Numbered from the stretch's first letter, positions 1-13,692 are shown. The stretch: DNA of 64,000 nt from Siphlonurus alternatus (GCA_949825025.1 OX463785.1:10169971-10233970), one strand, 5' to 3'. Notes: generated by a model from the sequence alone, not told the origin. Made by a program: numbers and translations.

Positions 1-838
1 AGGGACCTCCATGCAGTTATGTGTAGTCAATATTTTTTCCGATTTTTTTTAATCCTTTAACAACATTAAAAAACGTCATATATATATTTATAGTCATGCA
101 AATATATTTTTCACACACAATCATAAGGAAAGATGTTGCACGTCTATGACGTCACAGAGTCCTCAATTTTGAGAGTGTTGGAGGGTTAAAAAAATTGACA
201 GTACATAATATAACTCGAGGTCTTCTATCCAAATATGTAATAAAATAATATCATAAAGAAGGTTTTCCTTGTAGCAAGAGATAATCCAGCTCAGATAAAT
301 ACAAACACAGCTATTATACATATACTACTGTTATTGGTGAAGTCTTGACTGCAGTATGCTTGAAGGGCTGCGACTATAGATTTTCTTAACCAACATAAAC
401 TTTCAACAATAGTCAGAGACTTAAGGGTGGGGGGTAGGCTCAAACAAGACGTTTTGATAGTGTTCGTACATTTCAATTTTTTTCTTGGAAAGTTTTCATC
501 TGATCGTTTTGAAACCAACTGCATACCTGCACTATATTATTAGCTATCTACTGTAAAAATCCAATTGAATTATAAACTCAAGTTTCTGAGATTAACTGTC
601 CAGAACAACTCTGGAATTGAGTTACAAAAATTGCTCAAAAGACGGCGCTTCAGAAATTTGTTGGCAGTTTTTCTGGGTTATAATTGAATGAAACTTATTG
701 ATTCTTTTTACATTGGTTAGCGGCTCTTTTACTCTAGGACCTCAGATAGTTTCATAATAATTACTGCAAAACAAACGGAAATAATTATTTACTTCCTAGA
801 CAATTCCAATAGATGGCAGTTATGGCCTCCCGCCCACC
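1..838. other. AT-rich intergenic or intronic DNA, no gene seen
   Basis: No exon-like open frame with splice sites was found here. A short stretch near 200-235 (CTCGAGGTCTTCTATCCAAA) is nearly repeated near 61690-61710, so part of this segment is probably dispersed repeat. It could be the long first intron of the LMBR1-family gene downstream or its upstream flank; the sequence does not decide. Confidence 0.4.
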
Positions 839-3676
839 CAGGCACGGACTAGCCTACCGATCCACCGAGCATGGGTCGGTGGGCCGCGGCAAAAGTGGGC
901 CGTCGGGGCAAATGTGGGCCGCCGGTCAGAAAGAAAAAAAAAGGGGTAAAAGGAAGAAAAGAAAAAGACGGAGAAAAAAAGAGGGAAATAAAAAGAAAAT
1001 GACAACAAAAACCAATGGAATTAAAGAGCACTCTCTTACATAAATTGATCAAGGAATTAGAGGGAATGAAAATGCATGCATCAGCTTTATTTGTGGGATG
1101 AAGAAGACAATTTAATATGTATATTATATATATGTACTGCAGTAGTCTAGCCCAGGTGTAAATTATTTTCGCAAATTATTTTCGCGATCTTTTAAATTAC
1201 GTGTCTAAATTAATATTCCGTCTTATATTATACTATAATTAGAGCTTTCTTAGGGCTCTGGTCTTGTATATTTTATGAAAGCATCATGCATTAAAATCAA
1301 GCGCTATGAAATAATTAAGAGTAAAAAATTATCCACATGTGCAGGCTCGGACTGGCCATAAGAGTTGGTGAGCGATCGCTCAGTAGGCCCCCCCCCCCCC
1401 CCCCGGTTGGAGGCCCCCAAAATGTTAAAAGTAGGCCCCCCAGGGTGAAGGAGGTAAGATTTAATGTAGACACAGTGTTCTGAAGATGTAGAGTAAAACA
1501 AGAGGCGTAACAGTACAAAGAACTGACTATTATATTTAATAGGTATTATATATTCATAATAATAAATTACTTCTTTTACATTTCAATTTATTTACTATGA
1601 ATTTTCAATTTTGAAGTGCCAGAAATTTTTAAAACAAAAAGACAACAATTACATAATAACTTTCATGAGAAAATATGAGGGTCCTTGGCACATGCTGCAG
1701 TTGGAGGCCCCCAAAAAATATAAAAGGTAGTCCCTCATAATGAGGACCTACCTTTATTATTTTAGGGGCCCTTCAACTGCCGTGCCGAGGGTCCTTATAT
1801 TTCTTTAAAAAAAAAGTATTGTGTAATTATCCCTCATATGACTAAGAAGGCCCTTTATACATCGTGATCGGAAAAGATGTAAGAAAAATTAAAAGGAAAA
1901 TAATTTTGAAAAATTAATGCAGAGTAATTAAATCAAGATATAAAGCCCTGAAGGCCCCTTGGTCCTGCAAGGCAAGGCCCTTTGGTCTAGCTAAATCAAA
2001 TTTAATATTATCATATTCTGTTGCAGTATTTAATTTTTTTTTAATATATATAGACATCATATTTTTATATTATAATATATTATAGTGATAAAAATAAGCC
2101 AGAACGGTCGGAAACGCCAATCCGGAAAGGTGCATGTATTATATTGAATTAAAAAAAAAACAAAAATTATTTTTAAAAATACCTTAATCACAGATTAAAT
2201 TTAAAATTTTTTTTTTGTTTTTTTACAAAATCTTCCGCTGGCTTTGCTTTTTCGTAATTCGTAGTCTTCTTCATATATAAGACACCCCAGTGTCATATTT
2301 CACCCCAGTCCGACCCTGCACATGTGATTCGTATTAATTATATTTTTTTTTTTTCGTTTTTTAAAATACTGATTTAAATTTACTTAATTTACCGCAAAAA
2401 AGAGGAACTTTTTATAACAAATTAACAATACCATACGTACCCGATAGCTAACTGCGAGTACTCGACCTCAGACTTACCAAAACTAAAACAAAAAAAGTGA
2501 TCCTGATGCAGGCTCTGCATGCATCACAATTTATACAAAATTTGATTCTGAATAAAGCAACATTTTCTTTTTCCTGCTTATAGGTTTATTTTTTAACTAC
2601 ATAGCTGCTGGCGTATTTATTAATTTGGCGTATTTCTAATCATTATCACTAAGCAAGTTTCAATTGAAAGAAGAATAAAAACATTTATAGCAGCAAGGAA
2701 ATTGTCTTGCTTGAAACAAAGATTAAAAATTAGCATTAAAATTAACTGTTGCTTACAATCAAATACTTCATATCAGTAAATAAAAAATTCGCAGTAAAAT
2801 ACTTTGCATTTATCTTGCAAAAAGTTAGTATACTAAATAAGCAATTTGTAAGTATAAAAAACTTGAACTTAAATAAAGTACTGGAGAAAGAAAATTAATT
2901 AAACATTCTCTTAATTATCAGTTTGCTTGAAAAGTCCTGCTTTCTCAAACTCCTACAATAAATTAATTAACATTTTATTTATTTGGAATCCAAAATCTTT
3001 ATATATTTCTCCAGTGAACAATTAACCTAATATATACACGATTCTCGAATATCTCGAGCTCTCGAAGGTATAATTCTGCTATTTTTTATTATTATTTCCC
3101 TCCCCATGCTGGTATTATGGTATTCTTCCGAGTCCAGGAAGGATTTTTATATTAATTCAGTGTAATTAAGTGCGGCCAAACTATTTGTTGGCTATTTTAA
3201 AAATCACGAATAATTATAATTTATACAAAAATTTAACACAAAATTTTAAATTTAAGCAAATGCTAAATGCAGTAAATTTAGAAAAAAAAAATGTTTAAGG
3301 AATCAAAATTAAGGATCGAGAGGATGAGTTCTATACTTCTTTCCTATTTCAAAAAATATAAGAATTAAATTTATATAAGTAATATAAGTATAAGTATCAC
3401 TAGAGTTGATTAATTAAGATTTAATACTTGGTATTATAATATAGTAAATATTAATTGCAGCTAAAATTAAAATTTAATTGAAGCTATTTAGTGTAATTTT
3501 TGAAAAATTTAGTGAAATTTAGTAAAAAAATTAGTGAAAATCCAAAAAAAATCGCGCCTGCGGCAGGCTACTGGGGGGCTCCGCCCCCCAAACCCCCCCT
3601 TTGAGTGTTAGCCCCCGCCTATGTGGGCCGTCATTCTTTCTCGCTCGGTGGGCCGTTTGGGCCCAGTCCGTGCCTG
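839..3676. mobile_element. hAT-like nonautonomous DNA transposon, 2.84 kb, carrying a nested element
   Basis: The left end reads CAGGCACGGACTAGCC and the right end is its near-perfect inverse (GGGCCCAGTCCGTGCCTG). The element is flanked by identical CCGCCCACC at 830-838 and 3677-3685, which can be read as an 8- or 9-bp target duplication. CAGG-type ends with a duplication of this size fit the hAT superfamily. No transposase frame is present, so it would have to be mobilised in trans. A second element (1342-2318) is inserted inside it. Confidence 0.75.
1342..2318. mobile_element. hAT-like nonautonomous element nested in a larger relative
   Basis: The ends are CAGGCTCGGACTGGCC on the left and CCCCAGTCCGACCCTG on the right, with a perfect 8-bp duplication CACATGTG at 1334-1341 and 2319-2326. 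The ends resemble those of the enclosing element (CAGGCTCGGACT versus CAGGCACGGACT), so both probably used related transposases. The interior is AT-rich with several blocks rich in GGCCCC and no coding frame. Confidence 0.85.
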
Positions 3677-4250
3677 CCGCCCACCGTTAACTCGCAAAGT
3701 TTTCAGGACTGCATGCTTCGTAGCATATTTTAAACTGCTTTTATAGATTTTGAATTTTATGGTAATTTAAATTAACTGGCTGAGGTCATTATTTAAAGTA
3801 TTATTCGATTTCCTCCCAGATTAAGATTATATATAAAATTATACAGTAGATAATAATATTTATGTAAAATATCGGTTTACTGCAGTAAATTTGTATAACA
3901 GGATATTAATAAAATAAATACATAGAATTAGAAATGGAACCATATCGGATATAACATGGGCTTTTAGATAAAAATTTACATTTAAATTAAATAACTTCTC
4001 TTCGATCAACAAAGAATATAATTTGCCAATTCTAAGATCTGATTTAAATTTTATAATAATAACCAAGTGAAAAGCTGTCAATTTTTCAGTGCTAGAATAT
4101 GCACATTGTTGATAACTTCTAATAATCTCTCATCCTGTATATTAACGGAACTGCATGTTGATATTACATTATTATGTATGTAAAAGTATATATCCGTTGT
4201 TGACAATATTATATAGGTCTTTTCATAAACAATTATGTAAAAAAATGCAG

Positions 4251-4385
4251 AATGGACAACATACATGAAATTTTTTTATTGCAGAAATGAATAGAGGGTA
4301 TACCAAATTGTGTTACTCTGAATTCTTTCAGATTTTTTTGAGACCCAGAACTATTTTTAAATAATTATTGAAAGTGCGGTAGAGT
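4251..4385. repeat. Solo arm of palindromic repeat family C
   Basis: It contains the family signatures TTTTTTATTGCAGAAATGAA, CAGATTTTTTTGAGACCC and TTAAATAATTATTGAAAGTG also seen at 5755-6108, 9300-9600, 50811-51131 and 54508-54825. Only one arm is present here, so this is a truncated copy. Confidence 0.65.
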
Positions 4386-4639
4386 TAATATATTATTTAA
4401 TACATTCATACACCTGAAGGTATAATTCTTACTCTTACACTCTGCTTTGAAGCTTTCGCCAATATTTGTGATGATCTGATTGATTTGTTTGGAAACATCT
4501 GGGGACGTATAAAATTGCGATCAGACAAGAATGTTATCTCCTACTGACGTCACTGATTGATTTGTTGATGACAATGATCATATGACAATTCTTTTCGTTT
4601 ACAAACAAATAGATGGTACCACCTGTTTCATGTGCAGTT

Positions 4640-4800
4640 TGTTTTTTTTTATTTTACAAGGATACACCCCTAAGAGCTTACAGTTCACGGCGGGGTAATG
4701 CATGGGTTTAAGGTAGGGAAAGGATAGTGGCCACGGCCTTTTACACGTCCCAGCATTTGATGAGGTGCATGAGACTGAGGGAACCATGAAAAACCTCAAT
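4640..4800 (-). repeat. Degenerate SINE core fragment
   Basis: It carries the core signatures GGCCACGGCC, CCCAGCATTTG and TGAGGGAACCATG..AACCTCA, shared with the full-length SINE at 57734-58096. Related fragments lie at 5195-5300 and 14385-14480. No pol III head is visible. Confidence 0.6.
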
Positions 4801-4929
4801 CAGAAAGGACAACCTCAACCAAAGCGATGTCCGAAGCCTATGGAAACACAATTTCAGTGAAATATATAGAATAGAAATAGACGTGTAGAGCAATTCTCCC
4901 TAAAAATGAGCTCATAAAAAAAGCTTTAA

Positions 4930-4961
4930 AATTAATTAATTAATTAATTAATTAATTAATT
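4930..4961. repeat. (TTAA)n microsatellite
   Basis: Short uninterrupted run of the self-complementary tetranucleotide TTAA. Confidence 0.8.
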
Positions 4962-5194
4962 GATATGGCACAAATATACATCATGCGGTGCATCTAATGA
5001 TCCCCCTTATTCTTCTTGTACAGTATTTATTATTATTTTCTATTGATGGTGAATTTAAAAGTCCTAAAACGCTGACCATTGTGTGTAATTTTTTTTTTTT
5101 AATTTTTTTTTTAATCAAACCCTATTGGGTACTTTTATTTACTAATTACATACTACTTTGAAACCCCGAACCTTCCGAAACCCTAACTTGAGCG

Positions 5195-5300
5195 TTTCGC
5201 GGGCTCTTCTGGAACGGGGGCGGCCACGGCCTTGCAAATCCATCCCGGCATTTGCCTGCGGCTGAGGGAAACGTGGAAACCTCAGCCAGGATGGACGCTA
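5195..5300 (-). repeat. SINE core fragment
   Basis: It contains GGCGGCCACGGCC, ATCCCGGCATTTGCCT and ACCTCAGCCAGGATGG, the same core as the SINE copies at 56790-57070 and 57734-58096. No tRNA-like head or target duplication is visible, so it is a fragment. Confidence 0.65.
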
Positions 5301-5754
5301 TTGTGTGTAATAGATACTGGTTAGTTCTAAACAAAATAAATATTATTTTCAAAATTTAGTGTTGATCTTTTATCTAGTGAAGACTAGATTTATTTCAACA
5401 ACGTGTTATTGTATTAATAAACTATAATATTAAGCAATAGCTGAATAACATGGGAATCAATAGCCGTCATAACAAGTACATTCTTACAAGAACCCATACG
5501 AATACACCGTTGGAATGTTTAAAGGGTGGTAATAATAATGTTACTGCAGTATTTATTTGCATGAACAACACAGGCACGCGATCGTTGTAAAATGTCAAAG
5601 CAAAAACAATCTGCATGGGTGGTGTGTGATAATAAAACCGTGCCAAATGTGAAACTTGCATGCATACGACTATATTTAGTGAGGCTAAACGATAAAAATT
5701 GCACCTTGATGTTTATTTGTACGGATACGTAGTAATTGCATGCGAACTAAATTT

Positions 5755-6108
5755 TAAGAAATAATGAGATATTAGAATGTAAAAATTTTAGTGGCTTAAT
5801 CGAAAGAAGGGGTAAAAATATGGTACTGTGCCATGAATTTTTTCAGATTTTTCTGAGATCGGGAACTATTTTTAAAAAATTATTGAAAGTCTATTTTGAT
5901 GACGTCACGGACGAAAAATGATAGGGCACGGGCGGCACTTAAGAAAAATGATAGGGCAGTGCCGCCCGTGACGTCATAAAATAGACTTTCAATAATTTTT
6001 AAAAATAGTTCCCGGTCTCAGAAAAATTTGAAAAAATTCACAGTACCATATTTTTACCCCTTCTTTCGATTAAGCCACTAAAATTTTCACATTCTAATAT
6101 CTCATTTT
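5755..6108. mobile_element. Palindromic foldback MITE, family C
   Basis: Two arms of about 160 bp form a near-perfect inverted repeat. Matching pieces include ATTTTAGTGGCTTAATCGAA on the left and its inverse TTCGATTAAGCCACTAAAAT on the right. The centre contains mirrored TGACGTCA-type motifs and GGGCACGGGCGGCACTT / AGTGCCGCCCGTGACGTC. There is no coding potential. Confidence 0.75.
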
Positions 6109-7534
6109 CCATGTATTTTTTTCGTCTTATGTTAAGTTTTTACTATCTATCTTGTTTTTATGTGTCAAGGAAACAAATTTAAAGTGAAAGGACAATGACA
6201 TCTAATTTCCAGAAAACAATTATTTTTTAAAGACATATTTTCTAGCAATAAAAATAAATATCCTGTTCATTATTCTGTCCCATCTTTAAATATGAATTAC
6301 GTATCATAATGCATGTTGCATTATTTTATAACAATTTTTAATAATACAAACAAAAAAATTAATGAAGATATAACATATATATTATAGGAAAATTATAGGC
6401 TTTAACATTTTGTGTCAATAAATACCATTGAATTTTTCAAATTCATTCACGCCTTTTAAATTTTTTTGGCCTGAGACAGTGGTGAATTTATATTTAAAAT
6501 CACGATGGTCCTCCATTATTTTATATTTTTTATTTACTGCGTTTTACTTTATTATCAGGTTATACAATCATACAATATATTTTTTTTTTCTTTTAAACGG
6601 AACTACTTTTATAATAAATGCACCTGCATGTTATACAGAGTATATACATATACCAAGATATACCCGCATATTATGTATATATGCAGGTACTCGCCCAAAT
6701 GTCATACTAAATGATGCAATACGTGATGCAATTTTTACAGGTGCATTACTTAATTATTGAATTTATATTAGCAAGAGTGTATTAATTTATAATACCGTAC
6801 TTCAAAAATAAAATTATTATCATCTCTTTGTTAACAACTTGTAATTAATAGCAACAGTTACTGTATTTTATTTGAATAAGAATACTGAAAATTATCATGC
6901 ATATATAAAATAATTATACAGTATACTAATATAAAAATAGAAATTGAAATTTCTTAAAATATAACGTACATGATCAGTTAATTATTATTTTATCTCTGCA
7001 TGTTATTATTGCTTATAATTTAAATGTTCCAAATTATTATAATTTTTTACATTACTGATACAGATTGACATTTTATTAATTTTTTCACATGCACTACAAT
7101 CATTGAGAAAAACATAAAATCATTTACCAATTTTTTTGCAAGTCAGGTCTTGGTTAGTAATTTGGATGTGATGTGTATACGGACGATGTGTAGGGCTAAA
7201 TTTAGGCTGCGGCTGCCATGCAAAACAAACAGATTAACTGTAAGCAACGGCAAAACCCACGAAATAAGTCTTAAATAGTACGTTTTATTGTGTAAGCACA
7301 TTGTAACTTGTTACATTCAACCCCTTGGAGTTTATTTTTTTAACCGCGAGACTTATGGATGTTTTTGTAAACGGTATACTTTTTTAGCACAGACTTGTTT
7401 TGTGGTTTGTATGTCGTTAATCTTTGTAATAGTTTGTATATATTTGTAATGTTTAACTATATCTCAGAATGTAACCACTGTTCTGTTCTGAAAGTAACAT
7501 ATTAGGGAATAAGTCTCTATTATAAAAAGGATGG

Positions 7535-7662
7535 TACACTCGTCGCTTTAGAAAATTTCCCACTTGCAACCTTGTTAATCACCATGTATTGTGTTATTCT
7601 TACTACTGGGAATGGTGATTAAAAAAGCCGGTAAAGGGAAATTTTCCGAGGCGACGACTGTA
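7535..7662. mobile_element. Small MITE with TA target duplication
   Basis: The ends CACTCGTCGC..GAAAATTTCCC and GGGAAATTTTCC..GCGACGACTG are inverted and flanked by TA on both sides, which fits a Tc1/mariner-type MITE. It explains the start of a spurious open frame beginning near 7591. Confidence 0.6.
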
Positions 7663-8385
7663 CATTTGAACTGCAGCAGTTTTTCTGTATTTAAAATCGA
7701 TCAAGTGCAGGAAACTTATGGAAGTGATGCTAAAGATTTACGATCAGACCTCATGTTATCTTTGCTGGGAGGGATGCTGCAATTTATTGTATATGGGAGA
7801 ATCAGCAACATGGTAAATAAGGTTCGAGGCCAGAAAAATTTAAACCTTTATTTAGTTTATTTAAATATCTAAATCTCAGTTTTTCTTGACTCTCCAAGAC
7901 AGTAAAATTAATTTTATTTATGTTAATGATCAAATTCCTTCTCTCAAATCTTGTTCAATGTTTACATGATTATTCTTACTTAATGATGAGAGACGTGTAA
8001 ATAATGTTGTACAATTTAATTAAAAAACAAAACATTGCTATTGATCGTTTGCAACGCGTTAACAAGCATTTTTTTTACTTCACTCTCAACTTTGGGAAAT
8101 CTTTCTCATGGGGAGCAGCGTGCAGTGTTTTTTTTTGGAGGAGCTATTGTTAGCAACATATAGTGATCTCATCAGCTGTTTGCTAGTGAGAACAAATATA
8201 AATCTTAGAAGAAACATTTTAGACCTTGTTTTTCACGCGTCGTTTCTCTTATTTCTATTAACATTGGTGTAACTGTAAGTTTATTTAGTACCATGTTTGT
8301 TCAATTTATCTGCAGATATAGCTAAGAATCCCCATTTTTTATTTTAAGGTTACAAGATTTTAGTTAAAACATTATGCAGAATACA

Positions 8386-8704
8386 TTAAAGGTAGAGATA
8401 AAACGAATCAGCTGTTCGACGTAGTCCTCTTTGATTAACATGTAAACCTTAGCAAATTCACAATATATATAATTTTTTTTTTTTTTTAATTTTCAGCATA
8501 GGAATTTCCCATGGAGAGACAAACTAAAATCTTGATAAAAAAAAAATCGGTACGTTAAATTGTTTTCAATTTTTTTGTGGCTTTTAGGCAATACAATCTG
8601 CCTCTCAAAAAAAAATCAGAATTTTTGTGAATTTGCTTATAAGGTTTACATGTTAAACAAAGGAGACTACGTTGAACAGCTGATTCGTATTATCTCTACC
8701 TTAA
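8386..8704. mobile_element. MITE with TTAA target, TIR of family B
   Basis: TTAA at 8386-8389 is followed by AGGTAGAGATAAAACGAATC, and the right end reads GATTCGTATTATCTCTACC followed by TTAA (8701-8704). The inverted arm continues through CAGCTGTTC and a GTAGTC motif. The outer 25 bp match the family B ends at 58839-59211, while the interior differs. Confidence 0.75.
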
Positions 8705-9299
8705 AAGGCATATGCATTGCAAGTGCATATATTATACAGTAATCCAAAATGGTTAATTTGTCCACAGGAACATTTCCCTACATTTTCCCTACAGAGTAAT
8801 GAGACTAATGAGTGTAATGACATTTAAAAACAAATTCATATTTTCAATAACAAAGTTTCCTTTTATTTATAAAAAAAAAAAGTCGTATATTTGCTGGTAG
8901 AACATCATTGTGACCACAATCGGTTAAATATTTACTACTTTCCAGAAGTGTTACACAGTATGTTTATTTATATGAAACTTTACGGCGTCACATCATGTAA
9001 AACAAACAGTTTGACAGTCTGCAAGATGTCAAGTGCCATAAAAGACTAAACCAACGAAGTCGTAGTGTTATGGTAAAACTTATATATAAAGTGTTAGGGC
9101 TCCTAACGGGTACTTGTATATAGTTCGCCGTGTAGTAGCCAGCCAGTATTATTTTATTATTATTATATATACATAGTTTTTATTGAACACTCTCACAGTG
9201 TACATTATTTTATTGACCAATTCAAGCAGCGGTCAATGCTGGTTGCCTAACCTCAAGGCGAAACACACATCAGAGATAAGACATTAAAAAAATACATGC

Positions 9300-9600
9300 T
9301 GACTATTGTTTATTGTAGAAATGATAGGGTGGTGTACCAAATTATGCAACTTTGAATCTATTCAGATATTTTTGAGTCGCGGAATTATTTTTAAATAATG
9401 ATTAAAAAAAGGATAGGGCCTATATATGTAGGCCTGACCTAGACGCCTATTGATGCCTCTAGGGGGCGTGGCCGCACTTTCAATAACTATTTAAAAATAT
9501 TCCTGTGGGGGGGGGGGAAAAAGAAAAAAAATCGGAGTAGCATATAATTTGGTACCCTCAACTCTTTCTGCAACAACAAAATTTCATGCAAGTTGTCAAT
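9300..9600. mobile_element. Palindromic MITE, family C
   Basis: The left arm contains GTAGAAATGATAGGG, TACCAAATTATGCAACT and CAGATATTTTTGAGTC. The right arm is the inverse, ending ..ACTCTTTCTGCAACAACAAA. The arrangement is the same as at 50811-51131, including the central GGGGGCGTGGCC motif. Confidence 0.65.
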
Positions 9601-11639
9601 TATAGTCGAGTCCATTTTTTTTTTATTTATTTTATTTTATTTCACCCATGTCAATTTATACATAAATACATATTTATATTTTACAACAAAATTAAAAGAA
9701 TAATAAAACAACAAAGAAAAGAAAGTAAAAATAAAAATTGACAAATATAGCTCATTTTTGAAAATTATTAGGGTGAGGACCAATACTGTAGCACCAAAGT
9801 GGCACCATGACACAAAAGTGGCATTGATCCATAATATACACAATATTAATTGAACCATGAGGCCTAGTCAAACAAAATATTATTAAATGTTCATTAGATG
9901 TCTCTTTAAACATAAAGAGAAAGAAGAAGGTGGCTGTAATTTAACATCGGCAGGTAAGTTGTTCCACTGATTAACTGATTATGGCTGATTTAGCTATATA
10001 AAGATTATAAAGTCTTAATATGTATGTACTGATGCCCAAACTCCCTATATGATGTATATGAATTTTTTCTAATAAAAATCTTTTTGAATTGAATTGTATA
10101 CATTTGATACACGACTAACATTGTATAGTAGACGTGTCACGTTCCCTGTGGGTAAAAAAGTAACTTTGCTGTGGGTAACCCGAGCGTGCGTGCAGCCGCG
10201 TGGAGTCTAGACGTCGCTGAAGGAGGTTTACCGCAACAAGAAACTCATCTCATTAGAGCAGTTTTTTACCTCAAAATTCAAACTGAATCACATCACGTAT
10301 AGAACCATCTTTCTTTTTTACGTCGAAAACGAAAATCAATAGAAAAAATTGAGTTTTAAATTATGTATTTTCTTTTCTTAATTTAGTTTTTGCCAGAGTA
10401 TCAATTTAAAAAAAAATAACGAGGGATAAATAATTATAAACTTTCGCTCATTTATATTTCATATTATACTATACTATATATACTAAAGTATAATATATTA
10501 TACTATTATATTATAATACGTACTATACTGTAAACTTTATTTATGATTGAGCTCAGAGAATGTTCTAAAACTTAATCGCTTATGGTTTGAGTAAATTCAA
10601 GAGGGTAGTTTTCTCACAACAACTCCGTTTCTGGTTTCTGTTCATAAGGCTTCATGTTAAATTTCTAGCTACTTCAAATTTCAAAAAAATGTTTAGTTTA
10701 AACAGATCTACTTCAAATACAAAATTAAGAAAATTGGTATGCATTCACATGCAGTGATGCCATGGTAAATGCAAGGCTTATTACAATCCAGGAGGATGCA
10801 GTTCTAAGATACAAATTATCTGAGATTCATCCTCAATTAAGAAATGTTTACTCGAAAGGTCTTCTCTCAATGGTCATTGCAACAATTTGCACCCCACATG
10901 TTTACTGCACCACACAAAGCTCGTGTGATATACCTGCAGTTCAATTGCTTCACAGGTGTGTGACGTCACAGACTGCTAATTCCTCTCGTCCTTGCCCTAG
11001 CATACGGAAGCCGCGCCAAAACGACGTAAATATAACCTCACACCTCGACACCTAATACACGAAGAAAATTGTTTTACGTCTCAGAGCCATGACGTGCATG
11101 ATATACGCATTTACTATCGACGTAATATGTTTTTACTGCTCAAATGCTGACTAGTTTTCCATGTTGATTTTGACATGATCGATGGTGCTATTTTAGAATA
11201 ATGAAATTTGGAGTTCCATCTTACGAAATTTGTCTATAAATTAATTCTTTATTTCGTACATTATTTGAAACGTTTTTGATTACTATAATAATACTTTTTA
11301 TAATATACTGTATAATTGAACAAATACGAATCTACTTACATCGAATACCATACGAGATGTCAATATTTTAAAGATATAGAAGAAAATTATTTACGTGACA
11401 TGTCCCTTTGAGGGAGCGTTTACAATGGCAATTACAGTTCTATATAGTTAAACTGAAATTTTATTGCCTAAATTGATTGACTGATTTTATTTTGAAGCAA
11501 TCTAGCATTGTTAGTAATGGCCTTGTCTTTTTCCGTATAAAAATTCCGAAAAGGTCATAGTAATATTAAAATCTCTTGTTTTTTAATTATTGTATATGTA
11601 ACCCTATACAAAAAACGTTATATATTTTTTTCAGTGTAA

Positions 11640-11751
11640 ATTTGTGTTTGACAAAGGCGAGGCTCATTACAAACAGTTGTGGTTCATCCATCGTACTAAA
11701 GAGGGAGCGATGGCCCATCATACACAGACTTCTTTCACGGTAGGGTGGGTG
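11640..11751 (+). other. Possible isolated coding exon, unassigned
   Basis: A 37-codon open stretch follows a TTTTTTTCAG acceptor and ends in a GTAGGG donor. It reads CKFVFDKGEAHYKQLWFIHR followed by TKEGAMAHHTQTSFT. It looks more protein-like than its surroundings but does not match the N-terminus of LMBR1-family proteins. It could be an exon of an unrelated gene, a domesticated fragment or chance. Only the splice signals and the open frame support it. Confidence 0.2.
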
Positions 11752-12884
11752 GGCTGCTTTTATTTTTAGAACGCAAGGTGGGTTTGTCTTGCCTCTATAT
11801 TTATAATGCTGCTGTGGTCGTGTTGAAAAATATAACGAGGTTTAAAACGTAATTTGTGTTTCTCCTCGTGTACTGGAAAAGGTACATCGCAATTAAATTT
11901 TTGACAGTCTGACAGGCAGATTAAAAATAATAATTTATTTTGTTTAAAAATAGTATACAGTTTAATGAGAAAATTTGTTTTTTTCAGCTGGTATAATTTT
12001 ACGGGCAATGACTGATGCTTGGTTCACAGACGCACAGACCAAAGTCAATTTTTTTTATTCGTCAATTTTCCAAGCATACAAACACAAACATTAGAAAATG
12101 CAGCACTTGGAATGAAGGATTAGACACGTCAGAAACGATTATTCACAAACATATTAAAAAAACACTATACACTAGAACTTAAATTGCAAATAAAGGTTCA
12201 CATTATAAAAACAACACTTAATTACTCAAGTAGTGTCAAAGTCAATCCATCAATCAATCAATTAATTAATGTACGAATTAACAATATAAATTTTCTCTTA
12301 CATATTGAGAAATTAATGAAAAAAAAACTATACATTTACATGGAACTTTTAATTTGAATAAATTAATATAGAAAATGCAATGCGCAAGATTGATTATTCT
12401 TTTTGAAACTACTTATCTGACTTTATTACTATAGATCTAAGGCCTTTTTTTATCACATTCAATTACTGAGAACTTAAAAAACGTGTTTATTGGAACCTCT
12501 TAACAGTATTGTTTTTAGAGATGTAAAATTGCTGTCATAATATTGTCTCTTGTCTTCTAATTTAATAAAGTCTTGTTCTGTTCACCAAGATAACAGACAC
12601 TTATCTATCATGGCAGACAGTTATGCAGATCATTCTGCCGAGGTATTATTGATTTTGGCACATGATAACGCAGCTGTTTCGTCTGCTTGAAAGTAACATT
12701 GATTTCTGATGCACAACTGCCGCTAGGTCAAACCTTGATGTGTAGAGAATACGATTGTCAGCCAACTTCAATGTATAATACCAGAGAAAAGAGAAGAGAG
12801 TGTTATATATACTATCTTTTCTGTGGTAATAGTCTACCGAAAACTATAAATAAGTAAAAAAAATGAGGAAATTATACCTACTAT

Positions 12885-12995
12885 AATCCAGAAGGGAGGG
12901 GGCGGTGGGTCGCGGCTCCCAGAATCGAATTTAACATGGACAATATAGGCATTGCCCCCTCCTCCCTCAATTTTTTTTTATTAACATTGGGCTTG
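12885..12995 (-). repeat. Degenerate hAT MITE fragment
   Basis: AACATGGACAATATAGGCAT matches the inverse of the interior of the hAT MITE at 55585-55763 (ATGCCTATATTGTCCATGTT). G-rich and C-rich flanks as in that element are also present. The termini are not recognisable. Confidence 0.5.
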
Positions 12996-13500
12996 GAAGG
13001 CCAGCATTTCCCGAAATTTTATCATGGATCCTTATGAAGCTAAAACATGCATAATCTTGATTTTTTTAAATTAATTTTTACTTTTTTCGCAGGGTTATAT
13101 AGATGAAAATATATCGGATGAAATTATTTAAGTTTAATTTAGCCCTTTTCATCAATCTTCACTGGTTTACTTGACTACATATTTCATGAATATCATTTAA
13201 CTAAGCAAACACCTTGCTTCTAATTTTAACATTTGCTGTTTAAAAAAAAAATGTATTTTTGGTCTAGTAGTACCTCAATGCCAAGTGGCTCACTTAAATA
13301 AAACCAGGCTGACGTACTTGCAACAATAATCTTTCGTACTAATTGACAAGCGAAGACTGCAATACCGTTTAACGTGTTATCTATATAGATTTTATGATCG
13401 CTTTACTTTCAAATTGCTTTTAAAAATGTTAAAAATAGCAAGACAGTCAAAATATGTAACTATAAAATAGAACTTTAACGTATATCTAATTCTGTTTGAT

Positions 13501-13502
13501 AT

Positions 13503-13554
<52 letters not shown>

Positions 13555-13556
13555 TT
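13501..13556. repeat. (TTTA)n microsatellite
   Basis: More than a dozen TTTA/ATTT units occur in the intron immediately upstream of the first LMBR1-family exon seen. Confidence 0.9.
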
Positions 13557-13692
13557 ATTTATTTAATTAATTTTTCATTCCGATTTCTGTCTTGTCAGTT
13601 ATTTCTAAATTTAAAGGTACCCCATCCCTATATGATTAGATCCAAGAAATATATCATTCCAGTGGTTACAATGTTTTTGTTGTCTGTTACAG

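Noticed and set aside
7591..7872. 93-residue plus-strand open frame
   Set aside because: It begins inside a small MITE, has no splice context and no recognisable domain.
10762..11055. 97-residue plus-strand open frame (MVNARLITIQED..)
   Set aside because: No splice signals or family resemblance; the sequence around 10555-10650 is a dispersed repeat also seen near 58740-58840.
12610..12642. ATG-led segment MADSYADHSAE followed by a GTATTA donor as first exon of the LMBR1-family gene
   Set aside because: The phase would fit, but the family's REQ.FH motif is absent and the donor is weak.
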